A DNA stretch of 64,000 nt from Tautonia rosea (GTDB lineage Bacteria; Planctomycetota; Planctomycetia; Isosphaerales; Isosphaeraceae): contig NZ_JABBYO010000001.1 of assembly GCF_012958305.1 (NCBI RefSeq), positions 62,001-126,000 on the forward strand. The letters are read 5' to 3'. The position numbers were made by a program, and so were the translations under genes. Numbering within the stretch: position 1 is the first letter of the stretch; every line of letters begins with the position of its first letter. Positions 1 to 9,589 of the stretch are shown here, in pieces. The notes under the pieces were generated by a model. The model was not told where the DNA came from. It was given only the letters and a program-made list of their open reading frames with translations, and searched no databases.

Positions 1-570
1 GGCGATATCGGCTTCGACGGCTATGAGCCGCCCAGCTTCCTCTCGGCCAAGGGAGCCAAGGACGTCGGCTGCGAGTTCACGACGATGTCCAAGGGGTACA
101 ACATGGCCGGCTGGCGTGTTGGCTTTGCCGCAGGCAATCGGGCGATGATCAACGCGTTAAAATCCATTAAAGGTTATTATGATTATGGCCTGTTCCAGGC
201 CGTGCAGATCGCGGCTATTGTGGCGCTTCGGCACGGTGAGGAGGCTCGACGGGTCCAGGTGCTGGAGTACCAGAAGCGGCGCGATGTGCTGGTCGAAGGA
301 CTGAACCGCCAGGGCTGGGACGTTCCGAGGCCGAAGGCGGGGATGTTCGTCTGGGCACCGATCCCCGAGCCGTGGCGATCGCGCATGGGCTCCATTGACT
401 TCGCCATGAAGCTGATCGAGGAGGCCGATGTCGCCGTCAGCCCCGGCCGAGGCTTCGGCGACGCCGGCGAGGGGTTCCTGCGGCTTGCCCTGGTCGAGAA
501 CGACCAGCGTTTGCGCCAGGCAGTCCGGCAGATCACGCGATGCCTGAGGAGCGAGTCGAAGGATGCGTGA
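1..570 (+). CDS. Class I/II PLP aminotransferase (C-terminal part)
   Basis: The gene enters from the left edge, already open in frame from base 1, so its start is outside the window; 189 residues are visible. The sequence reads [13 protein letters not shown] and then [20 protein letters not shown], the classical active-site segment of fold-type I aminotransferases; the Lys in [11 protein letters not shown] is the expected Schiff-base lysine. The end carries the usual C-terminal small domain (a RxALVEN-type Arg for substrate carboxylate). The family that best matches is LL-diaminopimelate aminotransferase / alanine (AlaC-like) aminotransferase; substrate cannot be decided from this half. It stops at TGA and is followed by a convergent minus-strand gene after only 37 bases. 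Confidence 0.9.
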   Translation, partial: GDIGFDGYEPPSFLSAKGAKDVGCEFTTMSKGYNMAGWRVGFAAGNRAMINALKSIKGYYDYGLFQAVQIAAIVALRHGEEARRVQVLEYQKRRDVLVEGLNRQGWDVPRPKAGMFVWAPIPEPWRSRMGSIDFAMKLIEEADVAVSPGRGFGDAGEGFLRLALVENDQRLRQAVRQITRCLRSESKDA

Positions 571-607
571 GTGGTGATTTGTCAAAGAGCGGTCCCGGGA
601 CGCGTTG

Positions 608-2059
608 TCAGTCCTGGTTCAGGTGCTCGACGGCGCGTTGCAGGGCGTGCAAGAGGATCGGGGCGGCCTGGGGTCCGATGCTGTTAACCTCGCCGTACTG
701 GGCCTTTTCGCGGTCGTAGGCAAACGGGGGTTTGCGGTCCCACTGACGGCAGGGGATGATGTAGCCGACCTCGTCGTTGGCCAGGCCAAGGATGAGGAGC
801 GGGCCGTCGGGCAGGGTGTCCAGGACGCTCGGCTCGATCGGGGCGTCGGGGAAGTCGGCGTTCGGGTCGGCGGGGTCCTCGACCTGGCCAGCGACCAGCT
901 CCGGGTAGAGTTCTCCGGGGATGGCGGCGACGTGCAAGCGGCCGAGCCGCACGGCCGCGACCTCGGTCTGGACCGCCAGCGAGCCGAGGACGTTGCGTCG
1001 CCCGAGCGGCCGGCCCGGCGTGTACGGGTCGCCCGTCCATCGGTAGCCGAGGCGGTCGAGCACCCCGGCGGCCCTCGCCAGTCGGTAAAGGGAGTTCTCC
1101 AGGGGGAGCCAGACCGGGAGGCGAGAGACGGCGAAGGGAGTCAATTCGATCGGTGAGGCCCCGGCGATCGCCTGGTCGGTCAAATCGGCAATGGCCACGC
1201 CGTAAGCCTCGGCGAAGGCGAATTCCCCCTCCTCGTAGAAGGTGCCGTCGGGCCTCGTCAGGACGTCCTCGGCCGCGCTCATCAGGCCGCCGATGGCCCC
1301 CGTCATGTAAACGACCGGGGCCTGGTGTCGCTGTTCCAGGGTCCGGACGGTCGCCTCGGGGAAGTCGGCCGTGATCAGGGTGTTCCTGCTGCCGAGGTTC
1401 TCCGGGTGGCAGTTCCACTGCACGAGCAGGCCGATCGGCGGGCCGCCCTCGGGGGGATCGAAGCGGAGGGCGCGGAGGACGCCGTCCTTGACGACCGGCT
1501 GGCGGCTATCGGCCAGGAGCGACTCGTCGGCGGCGGTCCCGTACGAGGCGACGGCGTGCGCGAGGGCCGCTTCCGCCTCCCGAACCGAGGCGACGATGCC
1601 GTGCTCGACCTGCTTTAAGTAGTCGCGATTGACGCCCGAAACGACAGGAGAAGGCCCCCAGAGGCCGATCACGTCGGGGCCTTCGTGATTATGGGTCGAG
1701 CTGACCAGGACATACGTCATGTCCTTCAGCCGATTTCGAACCGCCTCGGTCAGTTCGAGCTGCACGCCGATCAGATCGACCGAGACCAGGGCGATCGTCT
1801 CCTCACCGTGGCGGAGGACGACAGCGCGGGACCAGATCGGGTCGTGCACGCCGGTCGCTCGGCGATCCTGACCGTAGCCGGCGATGAAGACAGGAGGGGC
1901 GCCGTCACCGACCTCGGGGGTAATGTCAGCCTTGCCGAATCCGACCAGGAGTGTCTCGGACAATGAGTTCGCGCTCGCGGGTCCCGGATCGAGCGACAGC
2001 CACACGACGAGGGGGGTGAGGGTGGCCAGAGCCATCCTGACATTGCGAGCGAGCGTCAT
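608..2059 (-). CDS. Neutral/alkaline non-lysosomal ceramidase-like secreted hydrolase
   Basis: 483 residues starting MTLARNVRMALATLTPLVVWL, a signal peptide with cleavage likely after the ASA motif near residue 30. The mature protein begins LLVGFGKADITPEVG, typical of the neutral ceramidase N-terminal domain family, and has the conserved STHNHEGPD metal-site segment (His pair) plus a second NCHPENLG histidine segment expected for the Zn-dependent amidase fold. Length is shorter than full ceramidases (about 650-700), as in many planctomycete members that lack the C-terminal Ig-like domain. An open frame continues 296 codons upstream of this start but overlaps the sulfotransferase gene on the other strand and shows no coding character, so the ATG before the signal peptide was chosen. 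The exact substrate is unknown. Confidence 0.85.
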   Translation of the reverse strand: MTLARNVRMALATLTPLVVWLSLDPGPASANSLSETLLVGFGKADITPEVGDGAPPVFIAGYGQDRRATGVHDPIWSRAVVLRHGEETIALVSVDLIGVQLELTEAVRNRLKDMTYVLVSSTHNHEGPDVIGLWGPSPVVSGVNRDYLKQVEHGIVASVREAEAALAHAVASYGTAADESLLADSRQPVVKDGVLRALRFDPPEGGPPIGLLVQWNCHPENLGSRNTLITADFPEATVRTLEQRHQAPVVYMTGAIGGLMSAAEDVLTRPDGTFYEEGEFAFAEAYGVAIADLTDQAIAGASPIELTPFAVSRLPVWLPLENSLYRLARAAGVLDRLGYRWTGDPYTPGRPLGRRNVLGSLAVQTEVAAVRLGRLHVAAIPGELYPELVAGQVEDPADPNADFPDAPIEPSVLDTLPDGPLLILGLANDEVGYIIPCRQWDRKPPFAYDREKAQYGEVNSIGPQAAPILLHALQRAVEHLNQD

Positions 2060-2290
2060 GGGGGTCGTCTCACGGAAGGGTGCCGATTGGATGCGTGCCA
2101 ATCCATCCAGACGATCATGCCTGAGCGGTCGTCGAGACGCCAGCACGCGATGAGCCGTTGTGAGAGGTTCCCGGCGGTTGCCCTTCCCAGAACCGTTGAG
2201 GGAGGCCACACTGAAACCCATCGCCCGGAGACGACTTCCGCAGCAGCGCCGGGCCGAGGTTGAGATGCAAGCCAAGGAGGATGGCACGCG

Positions 2291-2860
2291 ATGAACCCGT
2301 TCGTGACGATTGTCTCGGGATTGCCCCGCTCCGGCACGTCGATGATGATGCGGATGCTCGAAGCCGGCGGCATGCCGGTCGTCACCGACGCCATCCGAGA
2401 GGCAGACGTTGATAACCCGAGGGGCTACTACGAGTTCGAGCCGGCCAAGAAGACCAAGGATGACCCCTCGTGGCTCGACGCGGCCCACGGCAAGGCGGTG
2501 AAGATGGTCTACCAGCTCCTCTACGACCTGCCGGGCGACCGCCACTACCGGGTCCTGTTCATGAGGCGGAGCATGCCTGAGGTGCTTGCCTCTCAGAAGA
2601 AGATGCTCGCCCGGCTGGGCCGGGACGACGGCGGCATCTCCGACGAGAAGATGGCTGCCTTGTTCCAGTCGCAACTGGCCAAGTTCGACGCCTGGGCGGC
2701 CCAGCAGCCTCACCTGGCCATCCTGGAGGTCGACTACAACCAGATGGTCTCGAACCCCGTTCCTTTGGCGAGCCAGATCAACCAGTTTCTCGGCGGCATC
2801 CTCAACGAAGCGAAGATGGTGGCGGTCGTCGAGCCGGATCTTTATCGCAACCGAGGCTGA
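2291..2860 (+). CDS. Short sulfotransferase-family protein
   Basis: 189 residues. The N-terminus carries the PAPS 5'-phosphosulfate loop as GLPRSGTSMMMRMLEAGG (about residues 8-25), followed by the NPRGYYEFE segment seen in bacterial sulfotransferase-like proteins; a second motif RVLFMRRSMPEVLASQ corresponds to the 3'-phosphate binding strand and helix. It is shorter than most sulfotransferases (250-350), so it is a minimal member; the acceptor is unknown. An AAGGAGG Shine-Dalgarno lies about 11 bases before the ATG. It is divergent from the ceramidase-like gene with about 230 bases between them. No partner gene suggests a pathway. Confidence 0.8.
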   Translation: MNPFVTIVSGLPRSGTSMMMRMLEAGGMPVVTDAIREADVDNPRGYYEFEPAKKTKDDPSWLDAAHGKAVKMVYQLLYDLPGDRHYRVLFMRRSMPEVLASQKKMLARLGRDDGGISDEKMAALFQSQLAKFDAWAAQQPHLAILEVDYNQMVSNPVPLASQINQFLGGILNEAKMVAVVEPDLYRNRG

Positions 2861-3607
2861 GACGAACCAGGGTTGCCGACTGCCAGAATGGCAAGTGGCT
2901 TTGTTCGGCTCAGCGAGTGCCCCCTCGTTCGACCGCCATTCTGGCAAGTGGCTTTGTTTGGTTGCGGGTGGCTAGCCCCGATGCGCTGCTATTCTGGCAA
3001 ATGGGTTTGTTTGGTACGGGACGCCGCGAGGGGGGAGGACCGCTCGGGTGCGCTCCCTGGTGCGCGGCTCGGTGCGCCTTCGGTGCGCTCGTGTGGAGCG
3101 AGGGGCATCGGCGTAACCTTCTTGCGAGAAATAGGTTGCTTGGTTGGGCTTCAGTTTGTTTCGGCAATGGGGCGTTGTTGCTTCGGCCGGCGGGAATTGA
3201 GGATTCGGGTTGTGGGAAGCAGCGCATCGAGGCACGCGACGCGGCCGATTGCGGAAGGTGCCGAGAATCCAGGACTGTGACAGACGACGGTCATTCACGG
3301 AGAGAATCCCGATCGAAAGGGAGGCGCATGGGGGTGAGGGACACTGAAATGATCGGGAAATAAGACGGGCGTAGTCACTTTTGAATCGGACCGGTCGAGC
3401 ACGATTGCCTCGTGATGACGCCTGGGGTCGACCCGAGCCACAAGGCCAGGAGCCCCAAACGGGGTTGGCGACCTACCCTTGAGGGGTTGTTCCTGACCGG
3501 AACTGCGCGGAGAATCCGGGCACATCAGGCACCCATCAAGGGGCCGGCTCGGCTGCGACGGAGCAGCCGGAGAGGCTCGGGCATGTCAACGACCGGGAGA
3601 TGCCGAG
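2861..3607. other. Intergenic stretch without a convincing gene
   Basis: Nearly 750 bases lie between the sulfotransferase and the large kinase. Several short frames are open on both strands but none has a family match, a good Shine-Dalgarno or coding composition. The left part holds a short direct repeat with a 53-base period (listed separately). A degenerate fourth copy may lie near 3125-3150 (AAATAGGTTGCTTGGTTGGG). Confidence 0.6.
2882..3014. repeat. Three direct repeats at exact 53-nt spacing
   Basis: A 19-base core GGCAAGTGGCTTTGTTCGG (2890-2908) recurs as GGCAAGTGGCTTTGTTTGG (2943-2961) and GGCAAATGGGTTTGTTTGG (2996-3014). The two intervals are both 53 bases while the spacer sequences differ. 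The bases just before the first two cores are mutually inverted: GCCAGAATGGC at 2882 and its exact reverse complement GCCATTCTGGC at 2935. On the minus strand the copies translate as peptides of the type NKPICQN/TKPLARM. Confidence 0.75.
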
Positions 3608-6600
3608 ATGACCGGTGATGCTGACCGGAATCTGCTGTTTGGTCTGCTCGCCTTGCAGAATGGTCTGATCGACCAGGATCAACTGATCGGGGCCGTTCGG
3701 AAGTGGTGCGAGGATTCCACGAGGAGTCTGGCCGAGCATCTGGTTGAACTCGGGGCGATCGACGCCGAGGGCCGGGCGGCGATCGAGGCGCTCGTCGAGC
3801 GGCTTCTGAAGCAGCACGACGGAGACGCGACCGCGAGCCTGGCGGCGATGCGGGTGGGCGGCTCGACGCGCGATCGGCTCCGGGAATTGAACGACCCGGA
3901 CCTGAACGCCACGATCGACCATGTGCCCGTGGCATCGAGTGATCCGGAGGCCACCGTCAGCCACGCGGGGAACACGGGCGTTACGATCGGGTCGAGCACG
4001 GCGGAGGGGCTTCGGTTTCGGGTGCTTCGGCCGCACGCGAGGGGGGGGCTTGGAGCGGTCTTCGTGGCGGTGGATGGGGAACTGAACCGCGAAGTCGCGT
4101 TGAAGCAGATTCTCGACCATCACGCCGACGACCCATCCAGTCGGCAGCGGTTCTTGATCGAGGCCGAGATCACGGGAGGCTTGGAGCATCCGGGGATCGT
4201 GCCGGTCTACGCTCTGGGGGCCTTCGAGGATGGACGGCCGTACTACGCGATGCGGTTCATCCGGGGAGACTCACTGAAGGATGCGATCGCGCGCTTCCAT
4301 GCGGATCGGTCGTTGAACACCGATCCCGGCCGCCGATCGCTGGAATTGCGGAAGCTGCTGAGGCGGTTCACCGACATCTGCAACGCGATCGAATATGCTC
4401 ACGCGCGCGGTGTCTTGCACCGGGACATCAAGCCGGGCAACGTGATCGTGGGCAAGCATGGCGAGACGTTGGTGGTCGACTGGGGCCTGGCCAAGGCGCA
4501 GGGAAAGGTTGAGGGGATCGAAGCAACTGAGGAACGCCCGTTGATCCCTAGCTCGGCCAGTGGCTCGGCCGAAACCTTGCCGGGATCGGCGATCGGGACG
4601 CCGGCGTACATGAGTCCGGAGCAGGCGAGGGGCGATCTGGAGGCGCTCGGCCCGGCGTCGGATGTCTATAGCCTCGGGGCCACGTTGTATGCCCTGTTGA
4701 CGGGTCGGGCACCAATTGAAGGGACCGACCTGGCCGAGGTCTTGGAACGGGTCCGGCAGGGATTGGTTCCGCGTCCGAGGACGATCGACCTGGCGATTGA
4801 TCCGGCGCTGGAGGCGATTTGCCTGAAGGCGATGGCGCGGGAGCCGATCGAGCGTTACGAGTCGGCCCGAGCGCTGGCCGATGACCTCGACCGCTGGCTA
4901 GCCGATGAACGGGTGGAGGCGTATCCGGAGCCCTGGACCCGAAGCCTGGCCCGATGGCTGTCTCGGCATCGCTCGGCCTTGACCGGGGCGGCGGCGGCGG
5001 TGCTGGTGGGCCTGATCGGGCTTTCTGCCGTCGCGGTGGTCCAGACGCGAGGGCGAGCCGCGCTGGCGGAGAAGAATCTGGAGCTGGTCGAAACGAACCG
5101 GGAACTCGAGCGACAGCGCGGCCGCGCCGAGGATCGCGAGCAGCGGGCGATCGACGCCGTGAAGCGATTCCGCGACGCGGTGGCCGAGAACCCGATCCTG
5201 AAGAACTCTCCCGAGCTGGACGAGCTGCGCAAGACCTTACTCCAGGAGCCCCTGGCGTTCTTCAAGGAGCTGCGCGACCAGCTCCAGGCCGACGGCGACA
5301 CTCGGCCCGAGGCGCTGGAGCGGCTGGCCATCGCGGCGTATGAGCTGAGTGAGATGACCAATCAGATCGGCGACCCGCACGACGCGATCACGGTGATGAG
5401 GGAGGCCCTGGTCCTCTGGAAGCAGCTTGCGGCCGATCATCCAGAAATGAACGACGCCCAGAAAGACCTCGCGGGCCGCCACAGTAACCTCGGGGTGCTC
5501 TTGCATCGGGTCGGGGATCTGGACGGTGCGCTTCGGGAGCTTGATGAGGCGGCGGCGATCCAGACGAGGTTGATGACGGAATCTCCCTCGGTTGCCGAGT
5601 ATCGGAACAGCCTTGGCGACACGGAGAATAATCGGGGAATCGTGCTGGCGGACCGGGGCGACCTGGAGTCGGCTCGGGAGGCGTTCGAGGACGCGGTCGC
5701 ACATCAGACGGCAGTGGTGGAGGCCGATCCGACTGTCCCCTCGTTCCGCAACGGGCTGGCGAGAAGCCACAGTAATTTCGGGAATGTGCTGGAGATGATG
5801 GGGGATCCGGACGGAGCCCGTCGGGAGTTCGAGGCCGCCGTGGCCATTCACACGGCTCTCTTGGAGTCAGACCCGTCGTCCATCGAGCTTCGGAACGCCC
5901 TGGCAAACAGTCTGCTCAACCTAGGGAGGGTGCTGGCCAACCGGAGGAACCTGGACGAGGCGCTGGAGGCGTTTGAAGGGTCGCAGGAGATCCACGCGTC
6001 GCTGGTCGAAGACAACCCGACCGTCACCCAGTTCCGGATCGGCCTGGCGAGTTCTCACTTCAACCTCGGACAGCTTCGGGCCGATCGGAGGGAGTTGGTG
6101 GGAGCGCGTCGGGAGTATGAGGCAGCCGTGGCGATTCGGGCCGAGCTGGTGAGTGACTTCCCGTCGCTCGTCGATCTCCAGGCGCTTCTCGGGGAGAGTC
6201 TTACAAGGCTGGGACGATTGCTCGAAGACCTCGGCGACCCGTCCGGGGCGCGGCGGGCTTATGAGCGGGCGATCGAGGTCGAGGAGCGGCTCGTGAGGGA
6301 AGCTCCAGAGGTCACCCGGTTTCAGCGAAGGCTCGGCAGTGTCCTCGACGACCTGGCGCTGCTCGATGTGGATGAGGGCAAATTCGCCGACGCCCGAGAC
6401 CGGCTGCTCCGGGCGATCGAATGCCAAGCAAAGGCGATTGAATCGGACCCGGAGGACGCGGACCTGCGAGAGTTCCAGATCCTTTCGTGCCTGGGCTTGC
6501 TGGACGTGGCGGAGGAACTTGGCGACGACGCGTTGGTTGCGCAGGCCGAGCGGCTTCTAGAGGAGCTTCAGGTGAGCGACCCGATGTTCCCGCTGCTGGA

Positions 6601-7114
6601 GGCCCTGCTTGCTGCGGTGTTGGAGGGACAGGAACCCGAGGACAACGACGTCCGCCTCGCCCTGGCCGATCATGCGTACGAGACCGATCGATTCGCCGCG
6701 GCGGCTCGACTTTGGGGAGAAGGGATGGAACTGGACCCCGCGGTGGCCGATTCCCGAGAAGAGCAGTATGCCTACAACGCCTCCTGTGCTGCGGCCCTTG
6801 CGGCCGATGGGCAGGGAGTCGATGCTCCGGAAGCCCCGGACGAACGCGCCGCACTCCGGTCGAAAGCGTTTGGCTGGCTTCGGGAGGAACTGGAGCGGTG
6901 GTCGTCGCTGGCCGATGAGGCGGATGAGGATCAGGCGAGGGAGATCGTTGAGACGCTGGAGTATTGGCAGATCGACCCGGATCTGGAGTCGATTCGAGAT
7001 GCCGACGCCTTGCAACGGTTCTCGGAGTCGGAGCGACAGGGGTTCGAGCAGCTCTGGCGGGATGTGACGCGGTTGCGGGAGAAAGCGGAAGGGAAAGCGG
7101 ACGGGCCGGAATGA
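3608..7114 (+). CDS. Membrane Ser/Thr protein kinase with C-terminal TPR array
   Basis: 1168 residues. A PknB-type kinase domain spans about residues 130-430: glycine-rich loop ARGGLGAVFVA (about 143-153), catalytic VALKQ with Lys166, HRDIKPGN with Asp273 and Lys275, then VVDWGLAK (Asp291), a DWG in place of DFG, which is common among planctomycete kinases. GTPAYMSPEQ follows as the activation/P+1 loop. A single membrane helix lies at about 457-480, then a coiled-coil stretch (about 490-530), and then repeated TPR-like units from about 575 to 990 (for example LGVLLHRVGDLDGALRELDEA). The kinase is thus cytoplasmic and the TPR part extracytoplasmic or periplasmic. The N-terminal 100 residues resemble the small helical domain often found before such kinases. 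Neighbours give no substrate. Confidence 0.93.
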   Translation: MTGDADRNLLFGLLALQNGLIDQDQLIGAVRKWCEDSTRSLAEHLVELGAIDAEGRAAIEALVERLLKQHDGDATASLAAMRVGGSTRDRLRELNDPDLNATIDHVPVASSDPEATVSHAGNTGVTIGSSTAEGLRFRVLRPHARGGLGAVFVAVDGELNREVALKQILDHHADDPSSRQRFLIEAEITGGLEHPGIVPVYALGAFEDGRPYYAMRFIRGDSLKDAIARFHADRSLNTDPGRRSLELRKLLRRFTDICNAIEYAHARGVLHRDIKPGNVIVGKHGETLVVDWGLAKAQGKVEGIEATEERPLIPSSASGSAETLPGSAIGTPAYMSPEQARGDLEALGPASDVYSLGATLYALLTGRAPIEGTDLAEVLERVRQGLVPRPRTIDLAIDPALEAICLKAMAREPIERYESARALADDLDRWLADERVEAYPEPWTRSLARWLSRHRSALTGAAAAVLVGLIGLSAVAVVQTRGRAALAEKNLELVETNRELERQRGRAEDREQRAIDAVKRFRDAVAENPILKNSPELDELRKTLLQEPLAFFKELRDQLQADGDTRPEALERLAIAAYELSEMTNQIGDPHDAITVMREALVLWKQLAADHPEMNDAQKDLAGRHSNLGVLLHRVGDLDGALRELDEAAAIQTRLMTESPSVAEYRNSLGDTENNRGIVLADRGDLESAREAFEDAVAHQTAVVEADPTVPSFRNGLARSHSNFGNVLEMMGDPDGARREFEAAVAIHTALLESDPSSIELRNALANSLLNLGRVLANRRNLDEALEAFEGSQEIHASLVEDNPTVTQFRIGLASSHFNLGQLRADRRELVGARREYEAAVAIRAELVSDFPSLVDLQALLGESLTRLGRLLEDLGDPSGARRAYERAIEVEERLVREAPEVTRFQRRLGSVLDDLALLDVDEGKFADARDRLLRAIECQAKAIESDPEDADLREFQILSCLGLLDVAEELGDDALVAQAERLLEELQVSDPMFPLLEALLAAVLEGQEPEDNDVRLALADHAYETDRFAAAARLWGEGMELDPAVADSREEQYAYNASCAAALAADGQGVDAPEAPDERAALRSKAFGWLREELERWSSLADEADEDQAREIVETLEYWQIDPDLESIRDADALQRFSESERQGFEQLWRDVTRLREKAEGKADGPE

Positions 7115-7238
7115 TCCGATTCCGCAAGCTTCGCTTCGCATCCGGTTGACGGGCGTGCAAGAATTACGACGAGGTCCGATCCGATCGGGGGATCGCGCAC
7201 CGATCGTGGATTGAGGAGGCATCGAGATCGAGGGTCAC

Positions 7239-7664
7239 ATGGCCGCTTGCTCGGAATCGCGGGTCGAGGTTCAGGAGCCGATCGTTTTTTACGACGGGGA
7301 ATGCGGTCTGTGCAATCGGTTCGTGCAGTTCGTGCTCGATCAGGACACGCGGGGTCGCGTGTTCCTTGCGCCGCTTCAAGGGGAGACGTTCCGCGAGCGA
7401 TGCCCGGATGAGGGGAGGCCGGACCTCTCGACGGTCTTGCTGCTGGAGGGCGCTCGGCTTTACGACCGATCGGGAGCGGCCTTGCGGGTGCTGCGTCGGC
7501 TCCGATGGCCGTGGCCGTTGCTGGGGAGACTCGGGCTGATCATCCCCCGTCCGCTACGGGATTGGGGCTACGATCAGGTCGCGGTCCGGCGCTATCGCTG
7601 GTTCGGCGCGGCCGAGGCATGCCGCTTGCCCTCGCCGGAAGAGCGGGCGCGGCTCTTGCCCTGA
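7239..7664 (+). CDS. DCC-family thiol-disulfide oxidoreductase-like protein (DUF393)
   Basis: 141 residues with the family signature at the N-terminus: PIVFYDGECGLCNRFVQFVL, i.e. the D-x-x-C-x-x-C motif (Cys about residues 24 and 27). The rest (RLRWPWPLLGRLGLIIP and YDQVAVRRYRWFG) follows the normal layout of DCC proteins, whose length is usually 120-150. The family is proposed to be thioredoxin-like but its reaction is not established. A GAGGG lies five bases before the ATG. It stands alone, about 120 bases behind the kinase gene. Confidence 0.88.
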   Translation: MAACSESRVEVQEPIVFYDGECGLCNRFVQFVLDQDTRGRVFLAPLQGETFRERCPDEGRPDLSTVLLLEGARLYDRSGAALRVLRRLRWPWPLLGRLGLIIPRPLRDWGYDQVAVRRYRWFGAAEACRLPSPEERARLLP

Positions 7665-7949
7665 CCGCAACTGGGGCACCGACCTGACCCGCGATCGGTC
7701 GGGACGCGAAGGTGGCCCGTCCAGCGGGATCGAAGGGGGATGGACAAACGATCGCCCGGAAGCTGGCCTGGGGTGAGGGATGGTCGCCGGCTCGGGCCGG
7801 AGGGGCCTCGTTTCAGCTTGGGCCGAGAATCGAATCGCCCGAGCGGGTGAAGTCAAAGGGCCGCTCGGGCCGATGGAACGGATTGTGAGGCCGGCCCGGA
7901 GGGTCGGCGACGGTTGGACTGCGTGCGGACCAGACAGGAGGGATGCTGC

Positions 7950-9242
7950 ATGTCCCGCAAAGTGAACGACCTGGCCCAAGGGGGATCGTCGGCGTCGTAC
8001 GTCGGTGCCCTGGCCCTGCTGGCGGTGGCCCTGGCGTTCCCGGTCGGGTTGATGGTCTTCAATCCGACCTTGATGTTCGAGCGGGGCTGGCATCAGTATG
8101 CCGGGACGGCGATCTATGCCTGGGCCGTCCTGATGCTCGTCAGAGAATGGAATCGCTTGCGAAGCGACGAGCGGGCCTTTGCCGAGGCCCCGGCCCTTCT
8201 AGACCGGGTCGTCGGCGGCGAGGCGGTGGCGGCGACCGATCGGCGATTGCTCCCGAGCCGCTTGCGGCAACTCGACGGCCACGCACGAGGGCAGTCGGCG
8301 CCGACGGTCGGTCAGTTGATGGAGCTGAACCGAGAGGTCTCGGGCCTGGACCAGGAACGGACGGCCGCGCGATTCACATTGACGCGGTACATCCTGTACT
8401 TGCTGCCGGTGATCGGCTTCATCGGCACGGTTGAGGGCATTAGCCAGGCGCTCGGGAATATCAGTATTGTCTTGCCGATGGTCAAAGAACTGGACGGCTT
8501 CCTCGGGAACCTGACGGGGGTGACGTCGGCGTTGCAGGTGGCCTTTGACAGTACGTTGCTCGCCTTGTTCCTGAGCGCGGCGTTGATGTTCGTGCAAACG
8601 GTGGTGTATCGATTGGCCGAGGACCACCTGGCGAGGGTTGATGCCTGGGTCGTTGAGCATGCCCTGCCGAGCCTGGGCCGACCGGAGGGGCCGGGAGAGG
8701 TGCTCGCGCCGCATCTTGACCGGATGCGGGAGGAGTTGATCGCCGCGTTGACGGATCGACTGGGCGAAGGGTTCGGTTCGTCGGTCGATCGGTTTGCCGA
8801 GTCGGTCAACACCCTGCCGGAAGCCCTGGGAGACCTGAGGCGGGGGGCCGAGGCGATTGGTCGGCTCGGGGACGACCTCGGGGCGGTCGGTGAGGCGAAC
8901 GAATCGATTCGGCGGGTCCTGGCGGCGATGGCTCGGATTGAGGCCGCGCTGAATGATCAACCGTCGATCGAAGGTCAGCTGGAACCGATTCGGCGGGGGA
9001 TGGACCGGGCGACGATCGCTGTCGAATCCCTGTCGGACCAGTGGACGGCGGCGTTCGAGCGATCGAGCCGATCGACGCAGGAGCAACTGGCCCGAACTCT
9101 GGCGAGCCTGAAGGAAGCGCTCGACCTTCTGCACGTGAGCATGGAACAGGGGAACGCCCTGTACCGGAACATCGTTCGCAAGATGTTCGAGGAGCGAGCG
9201 GGGGGAATCGGTGGCGGTCAGGATGCCTCGAAGGCGGCCTGA
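7950..9242 (+). CDS. MotA/TolQ/ExbB proton-channel family protein with long coiled tail
   Basis: 430 residues. Two N-terminal membrane helices (about residues 15-37 and 50-67), a cytoplasmic loop with a helical stretch, then two helices in the conserved channel module: LLPVIGFIGTVEGISQAL and ALQVAFDSTLLALFLSAALM. The GFIGTVEGI motif matches the G-x-x-GTVWGI motif of ExbB/TolQ helix 3 and the Ser/Thr in AFDST matches the polar residues of the last helix. After this comes a cytoplasmic helical tail of about 180 residues, longer than in ExbB or TolQ. The start was chosen at MSRKVNDLAQ, preceded by an AGGAGGGATGC Shine-Dalgarno, instead of an upstream in-frame codon. The next gene, 347 bases downstream on the same strand, is a likely partner. 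Confidence 0.85.
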   Translation: MSRKVNDLAQGGSSASYVGALALLAVALAFPVGLMVFNPTLMFERGWHQYAGTAIYAWAVLMLVREWNRLRSDERAFAEAPALLDRVVGGEAVAATDRRLLPSRLRQLDGHARGQSAPTVGQLMELNREVSGLDQERTAARFTLTRYILYLLPVIGFIGTVEGISQALGNISIVLPMVKELDGFLGNLTGVTSALQVAFDSTLLALFLSAALMFVQTVVYRLAEDHLARVDAWVVEHALPSLGRPEGPGEVLAPHLDRMREELIAALTDRLGEGFGSSVDRFAESVNTLPEALGDLRRGAEAIGRLGDDLGAVGEANESIRRVLAAMARIEAALNDQPSIEGQLEPIRRGMDRATIAVESLSDQWTAAFERSSRSTQEQLARTLASLKEALDLLHVSMEQGNALYRNIVRKMFEERAGGIGGGQDASKAA

Positions 9243-9589
9243 TCGCCGGGCGATCGGCACCGGAGCGACTGGAGTTTCCGGCAAGATCGGCCGAAACCAA
9301 AGGCCATGAATGGGAGTGTCGCCGGTCGAGAGGATCGACCGGTTCACCCGGTCGGAAGGAATCAAGGTCACGCGAAGGGTCAGGGTGGGGGGGGCAATCG
9401 ATCTTCGGGTGGTAGCTTAGATCGAGCGTCAGACCCGCAGGCGCAGTCCCCCCCTACCCCGCCCCTTTGCGTGACGAGAATCTGACGGGACGCGGTCGGA
9501 GGGACCGATCCCCTACGTTGTGGCCGAGCGTGTCGTTGGATGGGTCGAACGAGCCTCGGACCTGGGAACGAGAAGGAGATCGCACGACC
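9243..9589. other. Gap between the channel gene and its candidate partner
   Basis: No gene is visible. A small hairpin GACCGG-TTCAC-CCGGTC lies at 9337-9353 without a T tract, and a C-rich run lies near 9450. The gap is long for two translationally coupled genes, so the partner may have its own promoter. Confidence 0.5.

Noticed and set aside
2060-2947. 296-codon upstream extension of the ceramidase-like frame
   Set aside because: It overlaps the sulfotransferase gene antisense, has no family match and would bury the signal peptide.
2882-3014. CRISPR array
   Set aside because: The repeat is 19 bases, imperfect, and only three copies exist with a 34-base spacer; no cas genes are present in the window.
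3295-3525. 76-codon minus-strand frame before the kinase gene
   Set aside because: No ribosome site, no motif, Pro/Arg-rich composition typical of shadow frames.
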